The notes: a model not told the origin generated them from the letters alone. A DNA stretch of 64,000 nt from Beaufortia kweichowensis (GCA_019155185.1 CM032809.1:7398621-7462620), one strand, 5' to 3'. Positions 1 to 10,979 are shown, counted from the first letter of the stretch. Numbers and translations: made by a program.

Positions 1-716
1 GGCTTTGCATTTGTCTTTTCCACATGACATTTTTCTTTATTACACTCTCAGTCTATATCACATCAGTTGCACCATCTATCCATCTCTTGATAACGTGTCC
101 ACTTCCCTTTTGTCATTGTTGTTGGGTAAAACATGGCTTTTTTACAGCTATCACTGTGCAGTGCATATTCCCCAGCTCCATCTTCAAAAGCCCGGCTGCG
201 CTGAAGATGACAGCTCAGCTCACAGCTTTGAGCTCTTCTTTCAGAATCGCTCGTGCAACGCTCTCATCTGTTTGCCAGCCCCCCAACCACATCTCTTGAT
301 TCGAGTGACGGGCAGAGAGAAAAACTGCCATCTTGGCCTTTGGCATTCCAGCCGTGTGCGTGACATTATGTGTTTCTAAGTTCACTGCAGCTGTGATGGC
401 TTTATGTATCGAGCTGCGGTTCAAGGGTCATGTTCTCACATGAGCTTTGTTTATTCATTACACACACGAGCGGCATGTTTACATGTGATATGGAAATGAG
501 CTCGCTGATTGTGATGAGGTATATTGGGCCATTTTTGTGTGGTTAAGGGACCAAAGACTCAGCATTGTACATTTTAAGATTTTAAAAATGTAGAAATTCA
601 GATCCGAACCCATGGCCTTAGTGTTGCAAGCACCTACTTTGAATTTGCACTACAGGATCATATGTAACCTCAACAAGTTCTACTCTTTAATATACTGTTG
701 TTGTTTCTTCGTTCAG
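1..716 (+). other. dbp: dbp intron upstream of the first visible coding exon
   Basis: No coding exon is recognisable here. The stretch ends in a pyrimidine-rich acceptor with AG at 715-716, so it is read as the 3' part of the intron following the first DBP coding exon, which lies outside the window. The ORFs at 5-379 and 215-424 have no family resemblance and no splice context, so I treat them as chance. Confidence 0.6.
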
Positions 717-1148
717 ATAAAGACAAACCTTTGGACTCTGATGAGGATTCATTGGGCGGAGTCGGTGGCATGAACGGCGGCAACGGTTCCCTTCGCTCCA
801 CCAATCAGTCGGCGTTCCTCGGACCGTTGCTATGGGAGCGCTCGTTGCCGTGCGACGGCGGCCTGTTCCAGCTACAGTACATGGACCTGGAGGAGTTCTT
901 GACAGAGAATGGAATGGGATGCATGCCATCGGGAAACACCTGCAGTACGGCCGCTCAGGTGCCCTCACAGAGCACGCAGTCGGCCGTTCCCAGCCAGAGC
1001 TCCCAGTGCCCTCCATCTTCCTCTCCGCCCTGCTCTTCCTCCGCTTCTTCCATCTCGTCCCTCTCCTCTTCATCCTCGTCATCATCGCTGCTGGGACTGG
1101 ACGTGCCGCAGGCCCCTGGACTGCTGGGAGGTCCTGAGTGTCTGCATG
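717..1148 (+). CDS. dbp: dbp coding exon 2 (activation region, Ser-rich)
   Basis: The acceptor AG is at 715-716 and the donor GTAAGA begins at 1149. The exon starts with the last two bases of a split codon and ends with the first base of a Gly codon (phase 1 at both ends). The block GPLLWERSLP followed by YMDLEEFLTENG matches the conserved DBP N-terminal activation segment (human LAPLLWERTLP and a YVDLDAFLLEHG-like block). After it comes a low-complexity Ser/Pro-rich region of roughly 60 residues, including a run of eight serines around 1066-1090. This length and composition are typical of a disordered activation region. The ATG at 698 is intronic and is not the start codon. Confidence 0.88.
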
Positions 1149-1808
1149 GTAAGAACCCTAATACGTTTTAAGGTTGATGGCGATCGGGGCCTGTAGCTTG
1201 TTATGCCTGACACGATGTTTATAAACTGTGCGAAAGATCTGTGTGAGAAAACTGAAGTGTGTGTGTGTGAAGCATTTTATTTGTTTCAGAGTCCAGATTG
1301 TGTGCGTTTCAGAAGAGATTTGTGCGTGCATTGGTGTGAGGACTGTCTGTGTGATTCGTGTGGTCTGCACTGATGCGTGATGGGTTGTCTAAAACTGGCC
1401 TCTGATGCCAAGAGCAATGCGGCCTTTGAAGCCGTGTGTGTGTGTGTGCAACGGTTCTTTACAGCATATTCATCAGAGCAAATATCATTTTAATGTATGA
1501 TTTTTATTAAATTTGTCAAATTTAGCTTCACCAAACAAAAGAAAAGCTGATAAATTAATACAAATAATGATGTTTTCGATAACACGACCTTCTGCAATCG
1601 TCCGTTGTTACCTCAAGATTCATTCAAATTAAAGTAAATATTATACACATTGCGTCCACTTTTGTAAAATTTGTGCCGCACAGAAAGAAGGATTGCGAGA
1701 AGTGCTGGAGATGGTGACTGCATTTCTGTTGCATGTTTTGAAATCTCTCCCTCTCTCTGTTCCCTCCCTCCCGCTCTCTCACGTTGAGGCCATGTGCAGG
1801 CGACGCGT

Positions 1809-1814
1809 CACGTG
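1809..1814. promoter_or_regulatory. E-box CACGTG in dbp intron
   Basis: A perfect palindromic CACGTG in a GC-rich local context (GCGTCACGTGCTG). In mouse, Dbp is driven by CLOCK:BMAL1 through E-boxes in its promoter and in introns 1 and 2. This site has the right motif and the right kind of position. Function is inferred. Confidence 0.45.
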
Positions 1815-2088
1815 CTGCTGCAGAGAGCAATGAGAGAGAGAGAACGGACTGAGGAGAAGGAGGGGCGAGAGAGAAGAATAGAAAGAGATAAAGATAGAAA
1901 TAATAATGAAGTTTTATCTTTTCCTGGTATCCGTCTTTTGGTCATAATATCTTGGAAAACAAGTTTTTGTGATTGACCTCGACCAATTGATATCTCAAGA
2001 AAGTTGTTTGGTCCTTTGGTGTAGATATGTGCAGGGCTGGTGATGTCATTGTACAGTAAAAGTACAGTAAAAAGTACATCAAGAGAGA

Positions 2089-2114
2089 GATAGATAGATA
2101 GATAGATAGATAGA
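2089..2114. repeat. (GATA)n microsatellite
   Basis: About six tandem GATA units within the dbp intron, preceded by a short GA tract. Confidence 0.9.
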
Positions 2115-2167
2115 CAATGACATTGTGTTTTTGTCTTTTGTATGGCTGTATAAGCATTGTTTTCCAT

Positions 2168-2186
2168 TGTGTGTGTGTGTGTGTGT
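2168..2186. repeat. (GT)n microsatellite
   Basis: About nine GT dinucleotides in the dbp intron. Confidence 0.9.
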
Positions 2187-2676
2187 ATAGCTTGTTCTAT
2201 GAGAATTGTGCACACAGCTGTGTCTCTTGATTTCATCTCCTCCCTCATGGAGAGGAAGAGGCCCAAAGGACAGCTGGCGCTCATGGGAAGAAACACTTTC
2301 TTCTCTTAGTACTTCTTAGATAGATGAGGATTAGAACAGGAACTGGACAATGCCCTAGGTTTGATAGGACAGAAGCGTGTTTTGCTTGCATTCTTCATAT
2401 TTGGGTTATGCATTGTGTGTTTTCTTAATGAATGAAAAACAAATCTTTGGAAGGTCTCCTGAGTGTTCAGGCTCATTATTAAATAACAAAGAATTTGATT
2501 ATTGTTTACTTGAGCACACTGGGCTTTCAAAAGCTGTTTAAGTCTAAAGCTGAAATGTTCTGCTGTCGAAATAAACAGAATTGTCGAATTGCAACTTTTT
2601 TTAAGGGATGTTTAAAAAGACACATAGCCACAAATTCAATACATGCAGAATTTACTCATAATTCTGTGTAAATGTC

Positions 2677-3212
2677 TTAAAAAAATAATTCACCTAAATA
2701 TAAAAATGATCTTATAATTTACTTAACCTCATGCCATTCAAGCTGTATATGACTTTTTTCTTCAGCTAAAAACACAAGTGATTGTGACAAAACACCCAAC
2801 TAGTCACGAGTCAATGAGATAAAAAAAAAAGATCAATGTACCGCCATGTTTAAATCTCGCTGATGTGCCATAAACACACAACACATTGATCACTAAATTA
2901 GCAATAATATATTATTTGTTGTCTATCTGTGTAATTTGTGATTTAAAATATAATTTTAAAGTAATCTTAGTGTCTCCAGTGGATTATAAAATGAAATATA
3001 TCTAAATATTTTATTTATTTAATATATCTATATTTTATAATCCACTTGAGTCATTTAGATTGCTTTAATGATGGATGTTATTTAAGATCCCATATAAAAA
3101 ATAAAATAATATTAATTTACTAAATATTACTAAAGAAAAGAAGTCATGTACATCTTGGATGACATAAGGCTGAGAGAATTTTTCTTTTCTTTTGGGTGAA
3201 CAGTTCTTTTAA
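2677..3212. mobile_element. Palindromic TTAA-ended MITE (family A), full length with inner palindrome
   Basis: Both ends carry TTAA. The left end reads inward TAATTCACCTAAATAT, then CTTAACCTCATGCCATTC. The right end is its imperfect reverse complement, with GACATAAGG, then TTTTGGGTGAACAGTTC. The centre (about 2975-3055) is itself an inverted repeat around GTGGATTATAAAAT and ATTTTATAATCCAC. This resembles a very common cyprinid MITE whose ends read TTAAAGGGATAGTTCACC. No transposase is present, so it is non-autonomous. Other family A pieces lie at 4240-4264, 9445-9567, 10717-10979, 12632-12692 and 47835-47960. Confidence 0.7.
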
Positions 3213-3579
3213 ATACATTATATTTGTGTAGGAAATACTTGCATACAATTGTTTTCTGTGCAATTTCATATCTCAGAATGAGAAACTGCTATTACAGCTA
3301 ATGCATCATAATGAATGTCAAGTGCTTTCCTTCTGAATGCAGTGCTATTGGCTGCTCTAAAAGCATATTTCAAGCTGTAAGAGGAAGAATATACGGGCTG
3401 TAAAGCATTGAAGGGTGTTGTAAACTGCAAATGAGGCTGAATGTATTTATACAATACTGAGAGAACAAAATGTGACAGTTTCCAGGGTCAATGTGATGAT
3501 GTTTTCCTGGTTGTTTATAACATGGATTGAAACTGCAGGTTGGCTTGTTTTGGCCTTGTCTGCCAGCTGCTGACATTGG

Positions 3580-3585
3580 CACGTG
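3580..3585. promoter_or_regulatory. E-box CACGTG upstream of dbp exon 3
   Basis: A second perfect CACGTG in the same intron, 170 bp before exon 3 and about 20 bp before a CTCF-like motif. It is inferred to be a possible CLOCK:BMAL1 site by analogy with mouse Dbp. Confidence 0.4.
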
Positions 3586-3601
3586 TCCACGTTGGCTTTT
3601 G

Positions 3602-3617
3602 CTGCACCCTGGTGGTC
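3602..3617 (-). promoter_or_regulatory. CTCF-like motif
   Basis: On the minus strand the sequence reads ACCACCAGGGTGCAGC, close to the CTCF core CCASYAGRKGGCRC. This is a sequence match only. Confidence 0.35.
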
Positions 3618-3755
3618 AACATAAGCCACTGCAGCCAGTCAAAGAACATACACAACTATTGTTCGTAATCCTCTTTGCCTTTAGCCTAGACACATGGTGC
3701 TTTATTCTGTGGCCTGCGACATGTGAGTGACTGTTTTCTCCTAATTGTTCCACAG

Positions 3756-4000
3756 GAGCTCAAACTGTACCACCTGATCCCTCTCCAAGCCCCTCCTGTC
3801 CACCTCCTCCAGTGGTTCCACCCACCAATGCGGCTGACGTCATGGTGAACTTTGATCCTGACCCCGCTGACCTCGCCTTGTCAAGCGTGCCGGGCCAGGA
3901 GGCTTTTGATCCGCGCAGGCATCGCTTTTCAGATGAAGAGCTGAAGCCTCAGCCCATGATTAAGAAGGCCCGCAAAATGCTTGTGCCGGATAATCAGAAG
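3756..4000 (+). CDS. dbp: dbp coding exon 3 (PAR domain)
   Basis: The acceptor is CACAG at 3751-3755 and the donor GTACTA begins at 4001. The exon completes a split Gly codon and then encodes 81 residues, ending in phase 0. A Pro-rich lead is followed by VMVNFDPDPADLALSSVPGQ, then FDPRRHRFSDEELKPQPMIK and KARKMLVPDNQK. This is the proline- and acidic-rich (PAR) domain that defines the DBP/HLF/TEF family and contributes to DNA-binding specificity. The match runs along the whole exon. Confidence 0.93.
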
Positions 4001-4351
4001 GTACTACACTGCACTTCATTTTGGGGCTTGACAGTCTTCTTGAAGTAGATAGCAGAGGTCATATAAGCAATTTTTGTTGAATTGTTGAGCTTCTTTTTTT
4101 TAGATTTCTTTTAGATTTTTGAAAGAAAAGGCTCTCAAAGCGTGCCTTTTAACCTGATAACTGTCCAATCCAAATAATTATAAAATTTTAGGTTATTTTT
4201 TTTTTTAATATAATAATAATAATAATAATGATAATTTATATTTTTGGGTGAACTATCCCTTTAAACACACCACAATAGCTGTTTTCATGTTCAATTAAAA
4301 TAATCAGATCTTTTCTTTTCTTCCCTCCATCCATTCTCACACCTCCCAAAG
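4001..4351 (+). other. dbp: dbp intron between exons 3 and 4
   Basis: A 351-bp phase 0 intron. It carries a fragment of MITE family C starting at 4149 (TTAACCTGATAACTGTC), a (TAA)n tract at about 4206-4229, and the right terminus of a family A MITE ending in TTTGGGTGAACTATCCCTTT at 4240-4264. The intron is therefore built largely from repeats. Confidence 0.7.
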
Positions 4352-4567
4352 GACGACAAGTACTGGTGCCGACGCATGAAAAACAACGAAGCGGCGAAAC
4401 GTTCCCGTGACGCCCGTCGGCTGAAGGAGAACCAGATTTCCGTCCGAGCGGCATTCCTGGAACGGGAGAACGCCGCCCTTCGGCAGGAAGTCGCCGACAT
4501 GCGAAAAGAGCTGGGCCGCTGTCGCAACATCATCAACAAATACGAGAGCCGTCACGGAGACTTATGA
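4352..4567 (+). CDS. dbp: dbp last coding exon (basic region and leucine zipper)
   Basis: The acceptor AG is at 4350-4351 and the reading frame is phase 0. It encodes 71 residues and a TGA stop at 4565-4567. DDKYWCRRMKNNEAAKRSRD carries the basic region, with the bZIP signature N-x7-R (NNEAAKRSR). The heptad zipper follows (FLERENAAL, RQEVADM, RKELGRC, RNIINKY), and the protein ends in SRHGDL. The short tail is the usual PAR bZIP end (human DBP ends AQHGAL). One zipper position has Met (VADM) where HLF has Leu (VADL). The Cys in KYWCRR replaces the Ala, Ser or Thr of the human paralogues. Confidence 0.95.
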   Translation, partial: DDKYWCRRMKNNEAAKRSRDARRLKENQISVRAAFLERENAALRQEVADMRKELGRCRNIINKYESRHGDL

Positions 4568-7110
4568 AAAGGAGATAAGAAGAACGGAAATGAGAGAGAC
4601 ATAACTGACCATTTTTAAATAGTGTTTCACGGGCTGTTCAGCTCGTCCAGGAATGACATTTTCTCTTAGCGTTTGCTTCAAATAAGCACTACGATACTCT
4701 ATTCACAAATGTACATTTCTTCGTAAGCGCAGGGATCGGTTGAATCAGGTGGCGTGGTGCTTGATTGAAACAAATACTTGAAAACTGCGGTTTGAAAAGG
4801 GTGTTCACAAGGTCTGCCTGTACTACATAAGCACAAGTGCATGAATGAGTCACGAAACCGCCACGAACCCTGACTGCGGATGAACCGTCGAATCTCTCAT
4901 GAACGCTTTTACCACGTCACGTAGCCCTTGTGAACATCCTCCTCCCACGGGGAGATTTTTCTCAGAGAGAGAGTTATAAAGAAGGTGGTAGAGATGTAAT
5001 TTTTTTCTATGACAAAAACATTGTATATTTTTGAACTGTTAGGGGTCAGATATAATAGTGCGGGAGGAGGAAATGTAGGCGGCCACGAGAGCTCGGAAGA
5101 GATTTTGACATAGGAAAACTGTATATTTTTATACTTGCAGAGGCAGGAAGGTGATGAGATTTTGGAAATAATCTTTTTGTATATTTTATATATGGGTGGG
5201 GGATAGCTGGACTGAAGAGGGCTGTATGAAGAATATCATTAAATGATATATACATATAAATATATATATATATTTACAGGAGCAGTTAGACAGGTCAGGA
5301 AGAAGCAGATTAAAAGGAAAGAACGTCAATAAGAGTAAAGCAACAGAGGTCTCATAAGAAACTTGGAGTGAATCGGGATTGAGGAAAAAAGGCACGCAGA
5401 CGTGAAAACTGTATAGTTTCGAATATTTTCATCATGGGTTTATTCAAGCACTTGTTTTGCTATCTTTAATTCCTTTTCTTAAAATTTAATACGTGTGTGT
5501 TTGTTTTATCCTGTGGTGAGAGAGGAGAGTGAGAGAGACCAGGAAAGAGAGAGAAAGACATCTGAAGATTCTCAAAATGTGTTGATTTGTATATATTTCA
5601 TTTTTTGACACATACACAGAACAGTTAATCGAGCAATATTCTCTCTCTCTCTCTGTTTCTGCATCTCTTTCTCTTTTCCTTGAGCTTTTGACATTGTGAT
5701 CTGCATTGGTGCTGGTCGTGTCCGCAGCGAGCGGGTTGCATGCTGGCGCATGCTTGCGTGTTTTTCGCAGGAAAACACTCTTGTGTTTACGACTGTCGTT
5801 TTATATGGTGCTCACCCAGTCTCTTGACCCGAACGCACATAACCCAACTTTTTTGCCTATAACCTTTCTATCTTCAGTTCTTATCTTACCGTTCATTGAG
5901 GAATTGTATTAATATATATATATATATGTTTCCTCAAAATGAACCTCACAACCCCAAAAAAAGACATGCACCCTAATACAACTGTACCATACAACGTACA
6001 ATATTATATTATATTAAATATGAACTATTAATCAATTCTCTCACTAGATATATGTGTGTACATGAGTATATGCTTGAACATGTGACTATAGATGTAATTT
6101 GCATAACTTGAACTTGTAGTATCTTTCCGATAAAAAGAGATAAAGCGGATCTGATTTTTATCAGTTTTCTCAGGCGTTTGGGAGGACTGTCAAAAATGTG
6201 CCACACAGATCAGAAAACTGTGGATTTAATTGTCGTCCACGTTTTCGGAGCCAGCTAACGGTGGCTGTATAGTTCCACGGAAATGACTAGTGCACTACCG
6301 AAATATTTTTGGAAGGAAGATTCTGTTAAAAAATCACAAAAAGAAAAAAAACAGTGCTGGATATAACTTTATTACTTTACACGTAGGATTTAATGTCTTT
6401 TCCTTTTTTTAAACCTCGTTGCTCTGTTATTACAATTGCTTGGATTATCATCGTTGTTGTTATGATTATATTTCTCATGTTTGTTTTTAGCATTTTCTTG
6501 CAACTTTTTCAACAGAAATGTGTCACTCTTTTACCTTCCTTGTAACTGCAAGACCATCTTGAATTACTCAGTTGAGCCCGTTCACTGTTGGAAACGTCCA
6601 CCGAGACTGTGCAAGGCCTCGACGACGGAGGCCGTAATCTTGTCCTCGTGTGTGTGAATTTGATATAACCTGCAACAACCAATCGTTGACTGACTGTTCC
6701 TTTCTCTTGACTGAACTTCTACCACCTTTGACTTGGTGCTTCTTTTAAGGCCATGTCAATGCAGTTTTGTTATCTTAAAACAAGCATACAACAGGAGGTC
6801 TAAACCTTAAAGAGCTTACAACTTTTGACAGTGCTATTTTTCTATGTAACCTTGTGCACATACTCTTTTATGGGCATTGGTGGCACGTCGTCGCTTCGCA
6901 GCGATGCCGTGCTGCTAAATGTTATTGCGGGTATTGTATTCATCATTTTATCCCTTTTCACATGTTGATTATGAACAGCCCCTGTTTGTGACTGTTATGA
7001 ACTACAACTCCCAAAAGCGCACCAAACGTCACTCGGTAATGTCTACTGTTCCTGCCTGTAGGGATGCTGGGAGATGTGGTCTGGCTTTTTTCCCGAATCA
7101 CCAATAAATA
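4568..7110 (+). other. dbp: dbp 3' untranslated region (approximate)
   Basis: AT-rich, no coding exon, and directly after the stop. It contains repeated TGTATATTTT-like motifs (about 5021, 5119, 5178), one exact Pumilio-type TGTATATA (5588-5595), a (CT)n tract at 5640-5656 and short (AT)n tracts near 5258-5272 and 5913-5926. Candidate poly(A) signals are AATAAA at 7103-7108 and 7332-7337, with ATTAAA copies earlier. The true cleavage site cannot be fixed from sequence. A long 3' UTR is my inference. Confidence 0.45.
7001..7082. promoter_or_regulatory. Head-to-head ZNF143/Staf (SBS2-like) motif pair
   Basis: The + strand copy at 7001-7013 reads ACTACAACTCCCA. The minus-strand copy at 7061-7082 reads ACCACATCTCCCAGCATCCC. 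Both match the ubiquitous ACTACAAYTCCCAGCATGC promoter motif bound by ZNF143. They face each other about 60 bp apart. No transcript start is visible. They could mark a promoter near the dbp 3' end or the ends of a small mobile element. Confidence 0.45.
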
Positions 7111-7739
7111 ATTACCCCATTCACTGACAAAGAATCCATTGTGCTGTGAATACAAATGAACTTTAATGGTGTAAAACAAACTTTAATTAGCAGATAAGAG
7201 ACCTATTGGAATCCGATCAACGGGTGGTATTTATAAAGCGAACCAGAACGACCCGATACCAAAGTGAAATAGCAGCTCAGCTCTTGCTTGTGTGTTGTTT
7301 ACTTTGGTATCGTCGGTCTCTAAGCTAACTGAATAAAGCTGTGTCACACACCCCATCAGCCAACTATCCAAACCAGTTTTAGGCATCCTGAAAGCTCTTT
7401 TACTGGCATGCATACCGTCTGACTTTGAATATAGTTGCGTCAATACACTTCTATGGTAAAGCTTAAGTCTTTATACGGACATGCCTTTAAGTGTTTTGTA
7501 GGTGAGGATTTGTACAGCTCAGACCAATGCAGACAGATTATTTTCACTTGCTCTGAAGGCTGATGTCTCATTTCTTTCCTTTTTTATACCAAAAGCACTG
7601 AAATATATAGCAGAAGATCTTTTTAAAAACTTAAACGTCTGAGCTTTTATTCCACATCATTAAAGCCTTACACAATAACTCTGGTTATGTCTAGATTAAT
7701 AGAGTTAGCAGTTTGTGTTACAGAAAAAATATATTAGAT

Positions 7740-7913
7740 AAAGGTGCTACTAATGGTTCTTCACAGGGATGCCATAGAAGAACCATTTATGGTTCCCCAA
7801 AAAACATTTTTGTAGTCTAAAGAACCTTTTGTGAAACATGTTAAATGTTCTTTGTGAATTTATTTAGCCAGAAATTGTTTCTTTATGGCATCATCAAGCA
7901 CCTTTATTTTAAA
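7740..7913. mobile_element. Small palindromic MITE (AGAACC/GGTTCT family, family D)
   Basis: The left end is AAAGGTGCTACTAATGGTTC and the right end is GGCATCATCAAGCACCTTT. The interior has repeated GGTTCTT / AAGAACC blocks (CATAGAAGAACCATTTATGG, TAAAGAACCTTTTGTG). The ends are inverted relative to each other. This matches a repeat type I know as frequent in cyprinid DNA. It has no coding capacity. Confidence 0.6.
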
Positions 7914-9000
7914 TGTGTATTTGTTGATTTTTCTGTTTTTGTTGTATTAGAAATGTATGAGGCATTTAGTCATCCAATCAAATCAAACCTTTATTTTCTG
8001 CAATGGGGAGCAAATAAAATAAGGGTTTATGTGAGTTTATTGTGAACAGGTATCATGAGACGCAAAAAAAACAATAAACAGAAATATAAAAACATAACCA
8101 GGAGCGGCAACAATAAGCAATAGCAGCAACATTAAAATGAAGTGTTTAAACGTGGTGCTCGGTATACTGTGTTATTGCAGGGCTGAAGGAAATAATATTA
8201 CACTAAGGCAAGAACTGTAATTTTATACACATTTATAACCTTCTCAGCATCTAGTTGGGAGGTGGGAGGAGGTAGGTGGTTGTAGTGCGAAAGTAATCAT
8301 TGATCAGCTTGTGCTCTTTATTCAGTATTTCATTTGTATATAATGTAATTCACACTCGTGTATATATAGTGTATTTGAGGCAGAGAGCTCAGATGAGGTG
8401 TGAGATGAACAGGTGTGAAATAACAAGGAGAGATGCTGTGTGAAAAGAATTATAAGGGGAGTTTTTTAAGCATACATCAAAAAGATCATAAATGTATTTG
8501 AAAAAACTTTATATCTTATATAATTTTGCTTATGAAGAAAATGAATCTTAATTAATGAAAGTTATTTCCAGTTTACTGGAATTTTATTCTAATCTTCTGA
8601 AAGAGTTCTTAAGAGAAGTCTGTTTCATGTCTCTCAATGAAAACCATATGTAAGACCTTGCTATCCTTCCTGCAATCCATACTAACAGTCCATTATTTAA
8701 TTTTCACACTGCCTTTCTCTCTCTGTTATTTCATCTCTTTCCATCTCACACCTCATCTGAGCCCTCTGCCTCAAATTCTTGTCTCCTTAGCAACTGGTTG
8801 GTAACTCTGGGCTGTTAGAACCTTACGGTCAGTCCGTGAGAGCTCGAGTGGGGAAAATTTGTTTGCCTTTAAAGTTTTCTTGATCCCAGTGTTGCTAAAG
8901 GTTCAGCAGATGATTTGTTTGAGTTATATACATTTATGTTGAGTGCTTGACACCAACTATTCACTGGTTTTCAAAGCTTTTGTAGCTCAGTACTTCAGTT

Positions 9001-9127
<127 letters not shown>

Positions 9128-9444
9128 TTACACAACCTGTAGTGAAGCAACTGGACCTGACTGTATATTAATTCACAGACTGGCTTCTCAGTCAATTTAA
9201 TATTAATGTATAACTAACATAACTAATAATCAACAGGTAAAGACTTTACCATCAATGACTCGCTCAAACAGATTCAGGGTCACTTGATAAATGGGATTTT
9301 GTGGAGTGCAGAATGATGTAATTTATTTTACAGATGCAAGAAGTTATTTGTAAAAAGTTAATCCTGATCTCACACTATTTAGTCATATTAAATACCTACC
9401 GTATCAATGTAAATATTAGACTATTTATTAAGATATGGTTAAAT

Positions 9445-9567
9445 GCAGACACTTCTCAAAATATCTTGATATTTCACAGAAGAAAGAGTCACATAGAGGT
9501 ATTGAACAACATGAGGGTGAATAAGTGATGACAGAAATGTTTATTTTTGAGTGAACTATACCTTTAA
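9445..9567 (+). mobile_element. MITE family A, right-half fragment
   Basis: Contains CAGAAGAAAGAGTCACATAG, ATGAGGGTGAATAAGTGATG, then GAGTGAACTATACCTTTAA, ending in TTAA at 9564-9567. The left half is not recognisable. Confidence 0.6.
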
Positions 9568-10716
9568 CTTTATTTTCCTATGTGGATGTCATAACGTGGA
9601 CAGACACAGTAACGTGAGTCACGTCCCAATGATAGCTGCACGTGATGAATCACATGTGAAGTTTATTCTGCTGCAGTCATTAATCCTGCATTGCACCTCA
9701 GGACGTGTTCTTCTTTCATTCACCAGCTGTCCACCAGCTCCAGATGACCTCCTGGCCTCATGCCACACATCTGACCTTCCCATCCACACCCCAGAAAGAA
9801 TCACACTTTTATATTGTTTCATACCCCATAGACTTCACAACTCCTACCATGACACTTTACTCCTTTCATCTCCTCTTCTATTTGTTTTTCATTTAATAAA
9901 AGACTCTCTAAAGAGTTCCATCACTGCTCCCACTGTGTCTGTCTTTACTCATCTGAGACAGCTGTGGACAAACAGCAAGACCTCTCGCTTGTCGCTTATA
10001 CACACCGAATAGCAAACAGGAGGAATGAAGTAGAGACGCGTCTGCCATCTCTCCATTTATTCAGGTGGCGTCTGCAGCGGAGAATAGAAGTCTCTAGCCT
10101 TCAAATAACCTCGAGGACAAGACACACCTGAGAGGAATCTCTAGTTCTGCAGGTAGCCACGGGTCATGTGCAGAGAAAGAGTTTAATCAACTTCAGCACA
10201 GGTAATACTTTCTTGTTTTGCTGTAGTGAAATAGTGATAGACTGAAATATCTGCCAAGCTAAAGGCAAAAGTGGGCTATTTTGAGATAACCGTGCCTGTT
10301 CTGCCAATTGTGTCATTTCCAAAATGTACCAGTTGACTTTTTAATGATGATTGAAGATTTAGTGGTTCATACTTGAGATTAGGCATTTAAACACCCCAAA
10401 AGTATTACAAACTTTAGCATGTAACTCATCCAGCATCGTTTGCATCGAATGATAACTCAAATTATGGGCTTATTGGGAAGTTGTGTGATATTAATTTTCT
10501 AAGCAGGCTTACATTTTTACCCTGTGTTTTGCTCTCCTGGCGTGCAATTTATTGACCAGCAAGCACCACTTACAGAAAAAAGATTTTTGTTTTTAATGAT
10601 TTCTGTGCAAAATAATATACATATTCTATACACAATATATACATTTAATACATATAAATACAGTATATTGGAATTATATATCTGTCTAATATTATATTAG
10701 CATAAATTTTCAAAGT

Positions 10717-10979
10717 TTAATAAAGAATGAAATTCTTTCATTATTTATTCATTCTCATGTAATTTCGAAACTGTATGACTTTTTTCTTTGCAGAACACAA
10801 AAGAAGATATTTTAAAGAATGTTGGTAACCAAACATTGACCCCGCCATTGACGTTGTGTACGGACACAAAATATTGTTTTTGTGTTACACAGAAGAAAGA
10901 TTCATATACAGGTATTGAGCAACATATGGGTGAATAAATGATGACAGAATTTTTATTTTGAGGTGAACTGTCCCTTTAA
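10717..10979. mobile_element. MITE family A, near-complete copy
   Basis: TTAA at both ends (10717 and 10976). The left arm has CATTCTCATG and GAAACTGTATGACTTTTTTC; the middle has AACACAAAAGAAGATATTTT and GTTGGTAACCAAACATTGAC; the right arm has ATGGGTGAATAAATGATGAC and GGTGAACTGTCCCTTTAA. It lacks about 15 bp of the usual left terminus. Confidence 0.7.

Larger units (their letters stand above)
1149..3755 (+). other. dbp: dbp intron between exons 2 and 3
   Basis: A 2.6 kb intron, phase 1, bounded by GTAAGA at 1149 and CACAG at 3751-3755. It holds a (GATA)n tract at about 2089-2114, a (GT)n tract at about 2168-2186, a TTAA-ended palindromic MITE at 2677-3212, two CACGTG E-boxes (1809-1814 and 3580-3585), and a CTCF-like site at 3602-3617. 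No additional exon is visible. Confidence 0.8.
717..7110 (+). other. dbp: dbp gene (5' partial): PAR bZIP transcription factor
   Basis: Three joined coding exons (717-1148, 3756-4000, 4352-4567) encode about 297 residues, ending in a PAR domain and a basic leucine zipper. The exon 2/3 and 3/4 junctions join cleanly in phases 1 and 0. DBP-type proteins bind D-box DNA (RTTAYGTAAY) as dimers in the nucleus and act as clock-controlled activators. DBP is favoured over HLF and TEF by three points: FDPRRHRFS at the PAR start, the basic region KNNEAAKRSRDARRLKENQI followed by SVRAAFLE, and the LLWERSLP block. HLF and TEF have other residues at several of these positions. The neighbouring grin2d supports this, because DBP and GRIN2D are close on human 19q13.33. 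The gene end is set at an AATAAA at 7103-7108 and is uncertain. The first coding exon is missing from the window. Confidence 0.85.

Noticed and set aside
5..379. Possible first coding exon of dbp at the left edge
   Set aside because: The 124-codon ORF lacks the DBP N-terminal composition and a usable donor, so the real exon 1 is judged to lie upstream of the window.
687..1085. A 132-codon minus-strand ORF opposite dbp exon 2
   Set aside because: It is a shadow of the Ser-rich coding exon (TCC/TCT runs read as Arg/Lys-rich on the other strand).
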